A DNA stretch of 64,000 bases from Streptomyces actinomycinicus (GCF_016741775.1 NZ_JAERRK010000001.1:186001-250000); one strand, 5' to 3'; positions 25,616 through 34,071 are shown, counted from the first letter of the stretch. A program made the numbers and translations. The notes: generated by a model not told the origin, from the letters alone.

Positions 25616-27913
25616 TCACCGGAAGGCCCGCAGCCGCAGGCTGTTGGTCACCACGAACACCGACGAGAAGGCCATCGCCGCCCCCGCGATCATCGGGTTG
25701 AGCAGTCCCGCGGCGGCCAGCGGCAGCGCGGCCACGTTGTAGCCGAAGGCCCACACGAGGTTGCCCTTGATGGTGGTGAGGGTGCGCCGGGCGAGCCGGA
25801 TCGCGTCCGCGGCCACGCGCAGGTCCCCGCGTACCAGCGTCAGATCGCCGGCCTCGATCGCCGCGTCCGTGCCGGTGCCCATGGCGAGGCCGAGGTCCGC
25901 GGTGGCGAGCGCCGCCGCGTCGTTGACGCCGTCGCCGACCATGGCCACCGCGCGTCCCCCGCGCTGCAGCCGCCGCACGACGTCCACCTTGTCCTCGGGC
26001 AGCACCTCGGCGATCACCTCGTCGATGCCGACGGTCCTCGCGACCGCCTCGGCGACCGTCCGGTTGTCGCCGGTGAGCAGCACCGGGGTGAGTCCCAGCG
26101 CGCGCAGCTCGCGGACCGCCTCGGCGCTGGTCTCCTTGACCGCGTCTGCGACGGCGAGGACCCCGCGGGCCCGCCCGTCCCAGCCGGCCACGACGGCCGT
26201 ACGGCCCTCCTCCTCGGCCACGCGGACCGCGCGCGCCAACTCCTGCGGGAGGGTCTCGTAGAGGCGCCCCACGGCCACCTCACGGCCCTCCACGCGACCG
26301 CGTACGCCACGTCCCGGGACGTTCTCGAAGTGCTCGACCGCCGGCAGTGCCCGCCCGTCACCCGCCACCGCCCCGGCCGGGGTGCGCCGCGCGCCCGCCC
26401 CGTGCAGGCGTTCCTCGGCGCCGGCGGCGATCGCACGGGCCATCGGGTGCTCCGAGGCGTGCTCCAGGGCGCCCGCGAGCCGCAGCAGCTGCTTCTCGTC
26501 CTCGCCCTCGGCCACGTACACCGCCTGCAGGCTCATCCGGCCGGTGGTGACGGTGCCGGTCTTGTCCAGGACGACCGTGTCCACCCGGCGGGTGGACTCC
26601 AGCACCTCGGGTCCCTTGATCAGGATCCCGAGCTGGGCGCCGCGCCCGGTCCCGACCATCAGCGCGGTCGGCGTGGCGAGGCCCAGCGCGCAGGGGCAGG
26701 CGATGATCAGGACGGCGACGGCGGCCGTGAAGGCGGCGGCCGTGTCCCCGGTGGCACCCAGCCACACACCGAAGGTGCCGAGCGCGATGAGGATGACCAC
26801 GGGGACGAAGACGGCGGAGATCCGGTCGGCGAGCCGCTGCACCTCGGCCTTGCCGTTCTGCGCGTCCGCCACGAGCTTCGCCATCCGGGCGAGCTGGGTG
26901 TCGGCGCCGACCCGGCCGGCTTCCACGACCAGCCGGCCCCCCGCGTTGACCGTGGCTCCGGTGACCCGGTCGCCGGGACCGACGTCCGCCGGCACGGACT
27001 CGCCGGTCAGCATGGACGCGTCCACCGCGGAGACGCCCTCCACGACCGTGCCGTCGGTGGCGATCTTCTCGCCGGGCCGTACGACGAACCGGTCGCCGAC
27101 GGCCAGGGACGACACCGGCACGCGCACCTCGCGGCCGTCCCGCAGCACCGCCACGTCCTTGGCGCCCAGCTCCATCAGGGCCTTCAGGGCGGCACCGGCG
27201 CGGCGCTTGGAGCGGGCCTCCAGATAGCGGCCGAGCAGGATCAGCGCGACGACCCCGGCGGCCACCTCCAGGTAGACGGTGGAGGCGGCGTCCATGCGGG
27301 AGACGGTGAAGCGGAACTCGTCGTGCATGCCCGCCATGCCCGCGTCGCCGAAGAACAGCGCCCACAGCGACCAGCCGAACGCGGCCAGCGTGCCGACCGA
27401 GACCAGGGTGTCCATGGTCGCCGCGCCGTGCCGGAGGTTGGTCCAGGCGGCCCGGTGGAAGGGGGCGCCGCCCCAGACGACCACCGGCGCGGCGAGCGTG
27501 AGCGAGAGCCACTGCCAGTTGTCGAACTGCAGCGCGGGGACCATCGCGAGCAGGACCACGGGCGCGGCGAGCAGCGCGGAGACGAGCAGGCGGTGGCGGA
27601 GCGCCCCGAGTCCGGCATCCCCCTGGGGGCTTTCCGGTGCGGCCTCGGCCGCGGGCTCCGGCGGCGGGGGCTCCTCGGCGGTGTACCCCGTCTTCTGCAC
27701 GGTGGCGATCAGGTCGGCGACCCGGACGCCGTCGGCGATGCTGACCCTGGCCTTCTCGGTGGCGAAGTTGACGGTGGCGCTCACGCCGTCCATCCGGTTG
27801 AGCTTCTTCTCCACCCGGGCGGCGCAGGAGGCGCAGGTCATCCCGCCGATGAGCAGCTCGACCTCGGAGGTGCTGCCTATCGCGGTGGCGTTCTCTGCGG
27901 TGGTGCTGGTCAT
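25616..27913 (-). CDS. copA: copper-translocating P1B-type ATPase
   Basis: The 765-residue membrane pump exports Cu(I). An N-terminal heavy-metal domain carries GMTCASC (Cys27, Cys30). Eight transmembrane helices are expected, with the metal-binding CPC at 406-408. The actuator TGES is at 303-306, the phosphorylated Asp450 in DKTGT, the nucleotide-domain HP in [11 protein letters not shown] and the hinge GDGVND near 660. CPC together with the GMTCASC domain favours copper over zinc or cadmium. The gene is downstream of the copper chaperone gene (28000-28239), 86 bases away on the same strand. Both probably answer to the CsoR-type operator at 28305-28324. Confidence 0.93.
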   Translation of the reverse strand: MTSTTAENATAIGSTSEVELLIGGMTCASCAARVEKKLNRMDGVSATVNFATEKARVSIADGVRVADLIATVQKTGYTAEEPPPPEPAAEAAPESPQGDAGLGALRHRLLVSALLAAPVVLLAMVPALQFDNWQWLSLTLAAPVVVWGGAPFHRAAWTNLRHGAATMDTLVSVGTLAAFGWSLWALFFGDAGMAGMHDEFRFTVSRMDAASTVYLEVAAGVVALILLGRYLEARSKRRAGAALKALMELGAKDVAVLRDGREVRVPVSSLAVGDRFVVRPGEKIATDGTVVEGVSAVDASMLTGESVPADVGPGDRVTGATVNAGGRLVVEAGRVGADTQLARMAKLVADAQNGKAEVQRLADRISAVFVPVVILIALGTFGVWLGATGDTAAAFTAAVAVLIIACPCALGLATPTALMVGTGRGAQLGILIKGPEVLESTRRVDTVVLDKTGTVTTGRMSLQAVYVAEGEDEKQLLRLAGALEHASEHPMARAIAAGAEERLHGAGARRTPAGAVAGDGRALPAVEHFENVPGRGVRGRVEGREVAVGRLYETLPQELARAVRVAEEEGRTAVVAGWDGRARGVLAVADAVKETSAEAVRELRALGLTPVLLTGDNRTVAEAVARTVGIDEVIAEVLPEDKVDVVRRLQRGGRAVAMVGDGVNDAAALATADLGLAMGTGTDAAIEAGDLTLVRGDLRVAADAIRLARRTLTTIKGNLVWAFGYNVAALPLAAAGLLNPMIAGAAMAFSSVFVVTNSLRLRAFR

Positions 27914-27999
27914 GTCCGGACTCCAGACATCGGACCGGACCGTACGGATCCAGTATCAGCTGGTCGGCGCGGCCCGGTCGGGGAAAGGGCGAGTCTTCC

Positions 28000-28239
28000 T
28001 CAGGCCTTGCCGGCCAGCTCGAAGCCGGCCTCGTCCACGGCGGCGCGCATGGCCTCGTCGTCCAGCGGGGCCAGCGAGACGACGGTCACCTCGCCCGTGG
28101 ACGCGACGGCCTTCACCGAGGTGACGCCGGGGATCTCGGAGATCTCGCCGGAGACGGAGCCCTCGCAGTGGCCACAGCTCATGCCGGTCACCTTGTAGAC
28201 GGCGGTGACGGAGCCGGCGGTGTCGGTCTGGGCGGTCAT
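28000..28239 (-). CDS. copZ: CopZ-like copper chaperone (heavy-metal-associated domain)
   Basis: The 79-residue protein is a single HMA domain with GMSCGHC (Cys22, Cys25) after the first beta-strand. It has the ferredoxin-like pattern and ends at VDEAGFELAGKA. ATG 28239 has GAGGAG seven bases upstream. It should bind Cu(I) in the cytoplasm and hand it to the CopA pump encoded just downstream. The upstream palindrome of the CsoR type makes copper-induced derepression likely. No csoR gene is in the window. Confidence 0.92.
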   Translation of the reverse strand: MTAQTDTAGSVTAVYKVTGMSCGHCEGSVSGEISEIPGVTSVKAVASTGEVTVVSLAPLDDEAMRAAVDEAGFELAGKA

Positions 28240-28304
28240 GTCATCGCTCCTCGTGGAGATGTGTTGCGATCAGTGAGGTCCATGGGAACCCGCACCACCC
28301 GACT

Positions 28305-28324
28305 GTATACCCCTAGGGGGTATT
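28305..28324. promoter_or_regulatory. CsoR-type copper operator
   Basis: The near-palindrome ATACCCCTAGGGGGTAT (28307-28323) matches the pseudo-palindromic T-A-C-C-C-C...G-G-G-G-T-A operators bound by the Cu(I)-sensing repressor CsoR. It lies 66 bases upstream of the chaperone start. Confidence 0.75.
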
Positions 28325-28470
28325 TCACCAAGCACACGGAGTGACGGTGCTCCGGAAAGGTGGCTCACCCGGAGCAAGTGGAGGACGGAACGCCATAACC
28401 CCGACGGTTCGCCCGCGTTCTATGGGGTGCGGGTGAGTGCCCGCGACGATGTCAGGAAGGCAGGAAACTC

Positions 28471-29220
28471 ATGAGACGGACTACCCGATACGGTGCGATC
28501 GCCGTCGCCGCGTCCGGCGCGATGGTCGTGGCCCTGCCGGTGTCCGCCGCCTTCGCGGCCGACGGGGCCGGTGCCGACGCCACGGCGGGCGGCTCGCCCG
28601 GAGTGCTCTCCGGCAACTCCGTCCAGGTCCCGGTGCACGTGCCGGTAAACGTGTGCGGCAACACCGTCGACGTCGTGGGACTGCTCAACCCCGCCATGGG
28701 CAACACCTGTGCGAACGGCGGCGCGGCGAAGGCCGGTGGCGCGGGGAAGAGCGGCTCGTCGAAGGCCGGCGGCGCGGAGAAGGGCGACGCGGGGCACGCC
28801 GACCGCGCGCGGGAGAGCGGAGGATCGTCCGCGTCCGGCGGGGCGTCGGCCCACGGCGGTACCGCCGACTCGCCCGGGCTGCTGTCGGGCAACGGCCTCC
28901 AGCTCCCGGTCGACGTGCCGCTGAACTTCTCCGGGAACAGCGTCAACGTGGTCGGCGTGGGCAACCCCGTCTTCGGCAACAAGGCCGTCAACGGCGACGA
29001 GCCGGACCGGCCCGCGCACCCCACGGTCCCCAAGGCCCGGCCCCCCAGGCACCCGGCCACCCCCAGGGCCCACGCCCCGTACCACGCCCCGCACCACGCG
29101 GCGCCCAGCCTGGCCCACACCGGAGCGAACCTCACGGCCCCCGTCGCGGCCGGCAGCGCCGTGCTCATCGCCGCCGGTTCCATCCTCTACCGCCGCTTCA
29201 GCCCCGGCCACATCCGCTGA
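28471..29220 (+). CDS. long chaplin with sorting signal
   Basis: The 249-residue surface protein has a signal peptide (1-30, AAFAADG). Chaplin domain 1 spans about 41-80 (SPGVLSGNSVQVPVHVPVN, then Cys62 and Cys80). A Gly/Ala/Ser-rich linker follows, then chaplin domain 2 at about 133-170 and a Pro/His-rich wall-spanning segment. The protein ends with a LAHTG sortase motif (214-218), a hydrophobic helix and RRF. Long chaplins (ChpA-C class) anchor the amyloid surface layer to the wall of aerial hyphae. Domain 2 is unusual: both conserved cysteines are replaced (LNFSGNS and VFGNKAV). It is separated by 25 kb from the rodlins and the short chaplin. A terminator is at 29517-29563. Confidence 0.92.
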   Translation: MRRTTRYGAIAVAASGAMVVALPVSAAFAADGAGADATAGGSPGVLSGNSVQVPVHVPVNVCGNTVDVVGLLNPAMGNTCANGGAAKAGGAGKSGSSKAGGAEKGDAGHADRARESGGSSASGGASAHGGTADSPGLLSGNGLQLPVDVPLNFSGNSVNVVGVGNPVFGNKAVNGDEPDRPAHPTVPKARPPRHPATPRAHAPYHAPHHAAPSLAHTGANLTAPVAAGSAVLIAAGSILYRRFSPGHIR

Positions 29221-29516
29221 CGCGGCCGCCGGGCACGCCCCGCGTTCCGCACCGCTGAACGGCCGGCCCGCGCCCCCCGCGGGACCGGCGCGGAAGACGA
29301 CCGCGGTGCCGGAGGAATCAGCACCGATCGGTGCGTGACTCCCCGGACGCGGCGTCGTTGAAGAGTTGCGTTCCCTTCGAACCGGGCCCCAGGAGCAGAG
29401 GCAGTCGCTCCCGGGGCCCGCGGCGCGTCCGGACCGGTGCACGGTGCCGAGCAGGGCCGGCTCCGGGCACGGAACACCCCTCGGAGACGCGGGCCCGAGC
29501 CGGAAGGCGGCGCGCG

Positions 29517-29563
29517 GACGACGAGGCCGCGCACCACGTCGTGCGGTGCGCGGCCTCGTCGTC
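29517..29563. terminator. 19-bp perfect hairpin between the long chaplin and the convergent small secreted-protein gene
   Basis: Arms at 29517-29535 and 29545-29563 are exact reverse complements (GACGACGAGGCC...) with a 9-base loop. It is very stable and placed to stop transcripts from both sides. The remaining 29221-29516 interval shows no gene. Confidence 0.8.
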
Positions 29564-29596
29564 TGTGCGTGCCCGGAGCCGGAAGTGGCGAGGCGG

Positions 29597-29875
29597 TCAG
29601 AGCGCCTGGTTGTTGCAGCCCATGTCCGAACCGAGGTGGCTCTGCTGCGCGCCCGGGTTGCCCTCACCGTTCAGCAGGTTGGCCGCCAGGCCGGTGAGGG
29701 CGCTGACGTTGCCGAGCACTTCGATGTTCATGTCGTGCGAGCGGCACTCGGTGCCCTGCGTGATGTCGAGGTCGTGCCCCGGCTCACCGTGGGCGAAGGC
29801 GGCGGTGCCGCCGCCCAGGGCGCTGACGCTGCCGAGCAGGGCGCCCACGAGTACTGCCTTCTGGAACTTGCGCAT
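29597..29875 (-). CDS. small secreted protein, family A (LNGEGNPGAQ), copy 1
   Basis: The 92-residue precursor has a signal peptide MRKFQKAVLVGALLGSVSAL ending near AAFA-H (residue 28). The mature part is about 64 residues, with two cysteines and the family pattern C-x-SHD-x-N-x-[ED]-[VI]LG-x-V, then LNGEGNPGAQ and GS-x-MGCNN. Two paralogues follow at 31701 and 32214. ATG 29875 has GGAG five bases upstream. It has its own terminators on both sides (29517-29563 and 29903-29929). Size, secretion, conserved Cys pair and neighbouring chaplin suggest a surface-coat role. I know no function for the family. Confidence 0.85.
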   Translation of the reverse strand: MRKFQKAVLVGALLGSVSALGGGTAAFAHGEPGHDLDITQGTECRSHDMNIEVLGNVSALTGLAANLLNGEGNPGAQQSHLGSDMGCNNQAL

Positions 29876-29902
29876 GGGTTCTCCGTTGGTCGAACGGTCG
29901 GG

Positions 29903-29929
29903 GTCCGCAACAGATCGGGGATTGCGGAC
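29903..29929 (-). terminator. hairpin after the PQ-repeat protein gene
   Basis: GTCCGCAA (29903-29910) and TTGCGGAC (29922-29929) form an 8-bp stem with an 11-base loop between the end of the 29945 gene and the family A gene at 29875. It may also be a leader element of the latter. Confidence 0.45.
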
Positions 29930-29944
29930 GATTGTGGGAAGTCG

Positions 29945-30553
29945 TCAGCCGAGTCGGGGGAGACCCAGCTGGCCGACGGGAGGTGCCGCGATCTGTCCGA
30001 GGCCGACCGGAGACACCTCCGGCACGCTCCCCGGGGTGATCTGCGGGTTGAGGAGCGGGCTGATCTGCGGGTTCACCTGGGGGTTCACCTGCGGGGCGAC
30101 CCACATCGGGGGCTCCGGGCCGAACGCCTGGGGTACGGCCACCTGCGGGGCGACCTGGGGCATGACCTGCGGCATGACCTGGGGTACGACCTGCGCCGGC
30201 GGCGTGGCGGCCTGCACCGGCTGGACGGGCGCGGCCTGCATCGGCTGTGCGGGCGCGGCCTGCTGGGCGTACGGCGGGTTGGTGGCGGCCTGTGCCACTC
30301 CCTGCGACGTGGCCGTGGCGGAGGCGTAGCCGGTCTGCTGCGGCGGCGGGGCAGGCTGAGGAGCGGGTGCCGCGGGCGCGGCCTGGGGAACGGGTGCCGG
30401 GGGCGCGGCCTGGGGAGCCGGGTAGTCGGGAGCCGGCGCCGGAGCAGGACTGGCGGGCCCGGTGAGAGTGTCGGCGTGGCTGACACCGACGCCGATGGCG
30501 GACAGACCGCTGGCCGCTGCTACAACGAGCGCGGCCTTGTGAAGCTTGCGCAT
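29945..30553 (-). CDS. secreted Pro/Gln/Ala-rich repeat protein
   Basis: The 202-residue precursor starts at ATG 30553 (MRKLHKAALVVAAASGLSAI), with GAGGG upstream. A signal peptide ends near SHA-D (residue 28). The mature chain is low-complexity: AP-rich from 32-75, QAAP/QPV-rich to about 125, then short repeats QVMPQVMPQVAPQV and QVNPQVNPQI. It ends GLPRLG. There are no cysteines in the mature part. The xPQ[VI]NPQ motif reappears in the protein encoded at 31004. Such extended Pro-rich chains can span or stick to cell wall. The gene is in the chaplin-adjacent island of small secreted proteins. Confidence 0.75.
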   Translation of the reverse strand: MRKLHKAALVVAAASGLSAIGVGVSHADTLTGPASPAPAPAPDYPAPQAAPPAPVPQAAPAAPAPQPAPPPQQTGYASATATSQGVAQAATNPPYAQQAAPAQPMQAAPVQPVQAATPPAQVVPQVMPQVMPQVAPQVAVPQAFGPEPPMWVAPQVNPQVNPQISPLLNPQITPGSVPEVSPVGLGQIAAPPVGQLGLPRLG

Positions 30554-31003
30554 GAAACCCTCGGCCCTTCGATACCTGAAACATTGCATTCACGGTCGCG
30601 CGTACAATCCGTGTGATATTCCTACTGCGCGATCGGCAGCGTTCATCGCGGACGGCACGCGGACTCCGCGTCGGAGCCGGCAACGAATTCCCGATCCCTC
30701 TTCGGGTCGGCGGTCGCTGCCCTCTCCCCGTTGGAACGAGGATTCCTTCGCTGTGGTCACGGCCCTGATGTGCCGTCACCCGATTGCATTCCGAGGGCAC
30801 TTGCCGCGATTTCCGGGCCCTTGCGTCAAACGGGTGACCCCGCCCTGGCTCCCGTATCCGAGTTCGCGCTCTCCTCGTTCCCCACGGAGCCAAGAACGAT
30901 GTTCCGTCGCGGCCGCGCTGAAGAGCAGGAAAGCTGCAACTACGCTGCCGCGTCAGTCATTTCGCCAGCTCCCCGCACAGGTCAATGAAGGGCCGAGGAT
31001 TCC
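30554..31003. other. 450-base divergent promoter region without a gene
   Basis: This A+T-richer stretch lies between the PQ-repeat gene (minus) and the chimeric secreted-protein gene (plus). No frame shows coding bias. Promoters for both must lie here, but I cannot assign -35/-10 pairs with confidence; a TACAAT at 30603-30608 is the best single box seen. Confidence 0.45.
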
Positions 31004-31483
31004 ATGCGCAAGCTTCAGCAAGTCGCGCTCGTCGTCGCAGCAGCCGGCGGTCTGTCCGCCGTCGGCGCCGGCCCCAGCTCCGCCGCCACCCCCGCCTACA
31101 ACGGGGCTGTGCCGCCCCCCGTTTCGCAGCCCGACGCCCAGGCCGCCGCGGGCGCCTCGTCACAGGCGACCGCGCAGACGTACGGCTCGCCCGTCCAGCA
31201 GCCGGCTCCGCAGCGGGGCACCCAGGTCGCCCCGCAGATCAACCCGCAGCTCAACCCCCAGATCAGCCCGCAGATCACCCCGCAGGCGACGCAGTCGCAG
31301 CAGGGCGCACCGGTGCACCAGAACAACCTGTTCCGGCCGTCGCAGGAGTGCAGCCCGCAGACCCTGCTCGACGCGAACGTCCCGGTCGCCCTGCTCGCCG
31401 CGGCCGAGACGCGGGGCGTCGACTGCACCCAGGCCAACAGCCAGGCGAACTCCCTGGCCAGCGCGACCAGCATGCGGCAGTAG
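31004..31483 (+). CDS. small secreted protein joining a PQ-repeat segment to an ECSPQT domain
   Basis: The 159-residue precursor (MRKLQQVALVVAAAGGLSAV, cleavage near SSAA-T) starts at ATG 31004 after GAGG. Residues about 30-100 are Pro/Gln/Ala-rich with the repeat QINPQLNPQISPQITPQ, as in the 29945 protein. The C-terminal 45 residues (LFRPSQECSPQT...DANVPVALLAA...DCTQANS) match the small protein encoded at 34137. It is therefore a mosaic of two island families. Two cysteines are in the C-terminal domain. A hairpin terminator follows at 31506-31541. Confidence 0.82.
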   Translation: MRKLQQVALVVAAAGGLSAVGAGPSSAATPAYNGAVPPPVSQPDAQAAAGASSQATAQTYGSPVQQPAPQRGTQVAPQINPQLNPQISPQITPQATQSQQGAPVHQNNLFRPSQECSPQTLLDANVPVALLAAAETRGVDCTQANSQANSLASATSMRQ

Positions 31484-31505
31484 CACTGGCCGGCCCCGGA
31501 CTCCG

Positions 31506-31541
31506 GTGCCCGGCGCGGGCCTTCGGGTCCGCGCCGGGCAC
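31506..31541 (+). terminator. hairpin terminator
   Basis: GTGCCCGGCGCGG (31506-31518) pairs perfectly with CCGCGCCGGGCAC (31529-31541) around a 10-base loop, 23 bases after the stop of the chimeric secreted-protein gene. Confidence 0.8.
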
Positions 31542-31700
31542 GGGAATCCGGACGCGGTATTACGGAATTCGGGTGCTTGTACAACGCGATGACGAAATCG
31601 GCGCGCCGTTGTCCGTTTTGGGATACTTCGTATTAGTCTCCCGTAACTGTAGCAAGTCGATCTTTCACGGATCGCACCCACTCACTCCACCGGAGATGAC

Positions 31701-31982
31701 ATGCGCAAGTTTCGCAGCGTTGCCGTCCTGGTCGCCGCGCTCGGCACCATCGGACTCGTGAGCGGTACGGCTCACGCCGGCGGCGAGGGCAAGGACCACG
31801 GCGACAAGTTCAACATCACGCAGAGCTCTCACTGCAAGTCGCACGACCTCAACCTCGACGTCCTCGGCGAGGTCGGTCTGCTCAACGGCCTGCTGGGCAA
31901 CGCGCTCAACGGCGAGGGCAACCCCGGCGCCCAGGCCACCGACATCGGCTCGACCATGGGCTGCAACAACAGCGCCCTCTAA
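31701..31982 (+). CDS. small secreted protein, family A, copy 2
   Basis: The 93-residue precursor has a signal peptide MRKFRSVAVLVAALGTIGLV cleaved near AHA-G (residue 26). The mature peptide has the Cys at HCKSHDLNLDVLGEVGLLNG and the end LNGEGNPGAQATDIGSTMGC + NNSAL. It is most similar to the next gene (32214), including the leader: both have CGGATCGCACCC upstream and CACCGGAGATGACATGC around the start. This shows a recent tandem duplication. A terminator follows at 32015-32061. Role unknown. Confidence 0.87.
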   Translation: MRKFRSVAVLVAALGTIGLVSGTAHAGGEGKDHGDKFNITQSSHCKSHDLNLDVLGEVGLLNGLLGNALNGEGNPGAQATDIGSTMGCNNSAL

Positions 31983-32014
31983 GAGCCCTGTTCGGCGCCA
32001 CGAGCGCCGGGCGA

Positions 32015-32061
32015 CGAATGGTCCCGGCAGCGGGCGTCATGCAGCGCGCCGGGACCATTCG
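32015..32061 (+). terminator. hairpin terminator
   Basis: CGAATGGTCCCGGC (32015-32028) pairs with GCCGGGACCATTCG (32048-32061), a 14-bp perfect stem with a 19-base loop, downstream of the family A copy 2 gene. Confidence 0.8.
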
Positions 32062-32213
32062 CATGCACCACCAGGCCTTCCGAGGCGGATCGAATGAATC
32101 GAGTTCGGTGACTCGCGGGCTGCTCCGGGAGTCACGTACCGGTTTCCATGGCTGAATGAACGACGATCTCTCGCGGATCGCACCCGAATTCCCCCCACTT
32201 CACCGGAGATGAC

Positions 32214-32507
32214 ATGCACAAGCTCCGCATGGCTGCCGTCCTTGTCGCCGCAATCGGGAGCGTCGGACTCCTCGGTGCCGGCGCCGCCCACGCCGATCAC
32301 GGCTGGGGCAAGGGCAAGAGCGGTGACGAGTTCAACATCAGGCAGAGCAGCAAATGCAGCTCGCACGACACCAACGTCGACATTCTCGGCGAGGTCGGCA
32401 TCGGCAACGGCCTCGGCGGCAACCTGCTGAACGGCGAGGGCAACCCGGGCGCCCAGGCGACGGACATGGGCTCGACCATGGGCTGCAGCAACAGCTTCGG
32501 CGGCTGA
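32214..32507 (+). CDS. small secreted protein, family A, copy 3
   Basis: The 97-residue precursor (MHKLRMAAVLVAAIGSVGLL, cleavage near AHA-D, residue 27) repeats the family pattern: CSSHDTNVDILGEVGIGNG, then NLLNGEGNPGAQATDMGS and MGCSNS. It ends in FGG. A His/Lys/Gly-rich stretch (HGWGKGKSGDE) begins the mature part. Its leader and start region are duplicated from the 31701 gene. A classic rho-independent terminator follows. The three family A copies have clearly diverged in the N-terminal mature segment while the LNGEGNPGAQ core is unchanged. Confidence 0.87.
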   Translation: MHKLRMAAVLVAAIGSVGLLGAGAAHADHGWGKGKSGDEFNIRQSSKCSSHDTNVDILGEVGIGNGLGGNLLNGEGNPGAQATDMGSTMGCSNSFGG

Positions 32508-32524
32508 CGATCAGGAGTTCCTCT

Positions 32525-32562
32525 CCCGGTGCCCCGGCCGACGGCCGGGGCACCGGGATTTT
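32525..32562 (+). terminator. rho-independent terminator with T-run
   Basis: CCCGGTGCCCCGGCC (32525-32539) and GGCCGGGGCACCGGG (32543-32557) form a 15-bp stem with a 3-base loop, followed by ATTTT. It ends the family A copy 3 transcript. Confidence 0.9.
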
Positions 32563-32635
32563 CCGTTCCCCGGCAGACGCGGCTCCCGGGACAGAAATGC
32601 CGGGCCGTCCCCGGCCCGGCATTCGCCGCCAGTGC

Positions 32636-32980
32636 TCAGATCTCGATGTGCGGCTTCTTGAAACCCTTGGGCAGTTCCGCCCTGTTGGAGCAGTCCACGA
32701 CCGGCCCGACGCTGGCGGAGCTGCCCTCCGTCAGCCCGTCCTCCGGGAACACCACCCGCGGCCGGTCGGACGTCGAGCAGTCCTGTTCCTGCCTGATGAG
32801 GTGCGTGCCGTCCTTGTCGGTGCGTGTCTCCTTCTTGTGGATGCAGACGGTGCCCCCCTGCGCGGTGGGCTTGCAGTCGCCCGGCTCTGTGTCTGCGTAC
32901 GCGTGTCCCGCGCCGACGCAGACCGCGGCGAGGCTGCCGACGAGCGCCGTGACGGTGGCGAACTTCTGCGAAGTGAGCAT
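32636..32980 (-). CDS. small secreted cysteine-containing protein, family C, copy 1
   Basis: The 114-residue precursor starts at the second of two close ATGs (32980, MLTSQKFATVTALVGSLAAV), because AAAGGA is about nine bases away from it but abuts the first. The signal peptide ends near AYA-D. The mature chain has four cysteines (DCKPTAQGG, VCIHKKE, DCSTSDRP, DCSNRAELP). It shares the layout C..G..C..DG.H..Q..C..VGP.V.CS with the 33662 protein. Two disulfides are likely. Function unknown; it is part of the chaplin-linked island. Confidence 0.8.
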   Translation of the reverse strand: MLTSQKFATVTALVGSLAAVCVGAGHAYADTEPGDCKPTAQGGTVCIHKKETRTDKDGTHLIRQEQDCSTSDRPRVVFPEDGLTEGSSASVGPVVDCSNRAELPKGFKKPHIEI

Positions 32981-33110
32981 GTCGTGCATTCCTTTACGAC
33001 GGAGGGCCCGGGCGCCTGTGCCGTTCGCCGGCGTGCGCCCGAGCCCGAGAAGGTCGAAAAACAGAATTCGCCTTCGCGCGCCGCGAGCCGCGCGTGAAGG
33101 AGATATGGCC

Positions 33111-33156
33111 GCAGCCCGGACGCGCACCCTGAGGGATTGCCGCGCGTCCGGGCTGC
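33111..33156 (-). terminator. hairpin terminator
   Basis: GCAGCCCGGACGCGC (33111-33125) pairs with GCGCGTCCGGGCTGC (33142-33156), 15 bp. It lies 3' of the 33222 gene on the minus strand. Confidence 0.75.
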
Positions 33157-33221
33157 TCTCGCCGCGAGGTGCCACTCAGCACACCCCTGGCGGCGCCGAG
33201 AGGTCGAACTCCCGGTACGTC

Positions 33222-33497
33222 TTACTCGCCCTCGTGCTCACCGTAACCCTGCTCGGGCTCGGCGTTCTTCTGCTCCTCGGGCTGACCCTGGTGCTCCTCC
33301 TCGGGCTGGCCCTGGTGCTCCTCCGGCTGGGTGTAGTAACCACCGCCGACGGCGACCGCGTTGGCCGACGAGTTGGCCACGGCGGTGACTTCCGGAGCCG
33401 CGTCCTCGCCGCCGTAGGCGAAACCGACACCGGCACCGAAGGCGGACAGCCCCATAACCGCCGCCGCTACGACCGCAGCACGCTGGAACTTGCGCAT
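33222..33497 (-). CDS. small secreted Glu/Gln-rich repeat protein
   Basis: The 91-residue precursor (MRKFQRAAVVAAAVMGLSAF, cleavage near GFA-Y) starts at ATG 33497 with GGAAGGG six bases upstream. After an Ala/Val-rich stretch and GGGYY, the tail is acidic with near-repeats QPEEHQGQPEEEHQGQPEE, then NAEPEQGYGEHEGE. It has no cysteine. The signal peptide matches others in the island. The acidic repeat resembles wall-associated or metal-binding low-complexity tails; no function can be assigned. Confidence 0.8.
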   Translation of the reverse strand: MRKFQRAAVVAAAVMGLSAFGAGVGFAYGGEDAAPEVTAVANSSANAVAVGGGYYTQPEEHQGQPEEEHQGQPEEQKNAEPEQGYGEHEGE

Positions 33498-33621
33498 GTT
33501 TGACCCTTCCTTACCCAGGCATGGCGCCTGGCTTGACTACACATAGTGACCTTACGCATACGGTCGGTAGTAATTCAGGATCTACACTCCGCGACTTCGC
33601 CCGAACCCCTCGTATGCCGTA

Positions 33622-33658
33622 CGGCACCGCGCGGCTCCGGCCGGAAGGTACGGTGCCG
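33622..33658 (-). terminator. hairpin terminator
   Basis: CGGCACCG (33622-33629) and CGGTGCCG (33651-33658) form an 8-bp stem immediately 3' of the 33662 gene. Confidence 0.6.
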
Positions 33659-33661
33659 GAA

Positions 33662-33985
33662 CTAGAAGGAGGGCGACTCCGGTTCACCGTCGGTCGTTTC
33701 GGGTACGCCCCGCGTCTCCTGGGAGCAGGTCACCTCGGGGCCGACCCGCAGCCGCCCGTTGCCCAGGGCGGCGGGCAGTGTCACCGGCTGTACCGGCTGG
33801 CAGTTCTCCTGGTGGGGGATGACGCCGTCCTCGGGGATCTTGCCGGAGATGTGCTGCGTGCACGTGAGGCTGCCCAGGAGGTCGCGCGTACAGGTTCCCG
33901 GGTCGGCGTGGGCCTGGGTGATGCCGGCCAGGACCACGCCCCCGAGGAGCCCTGAGACGGCCGCGATCTTCTTCGCGCTGAACAT
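33662..33985 (-). CDS. small secreted cysteine-containing protein, family C, copy 2
   Basis: The 107-residue precursor starts at ATG 33985 (MFSAKKIAAVSGLLGGVVLA), and the signal peptide ends near AHA-D (residue 27). The mature chain has four cysteines (TCTRDLLG, TCTQHISG, NCQPVQPV, TCSQETRG) in the same order as the 32636 protein, and both contain DG..H/P..Q..C and VGPEV/VGPVV. The longer upstream frame is rejected because it lacks a signal peptide. It has its own 3' hairpin. Function unknown. Confidence 0.8.
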   Translation of the reverse strand: MFSAKKIAAVSGLLGGVVLAGITQAHADPGTCTRDLLGSLTCTQHISGKIPEDGVIPHQENCQPVQPVTLPAALGNGRLRVGPEVTCSQETRGVPETTDGEPESPSF

Positions 33986-34071
33986 GTGATGGGTTTTCCC
34001 TCTGTCGGGGTGCCCGGGCACCGGCCGTGCCGGGCTCTGTCTTCGACACTCGGGGAGCCGGCCGGGGAGAC

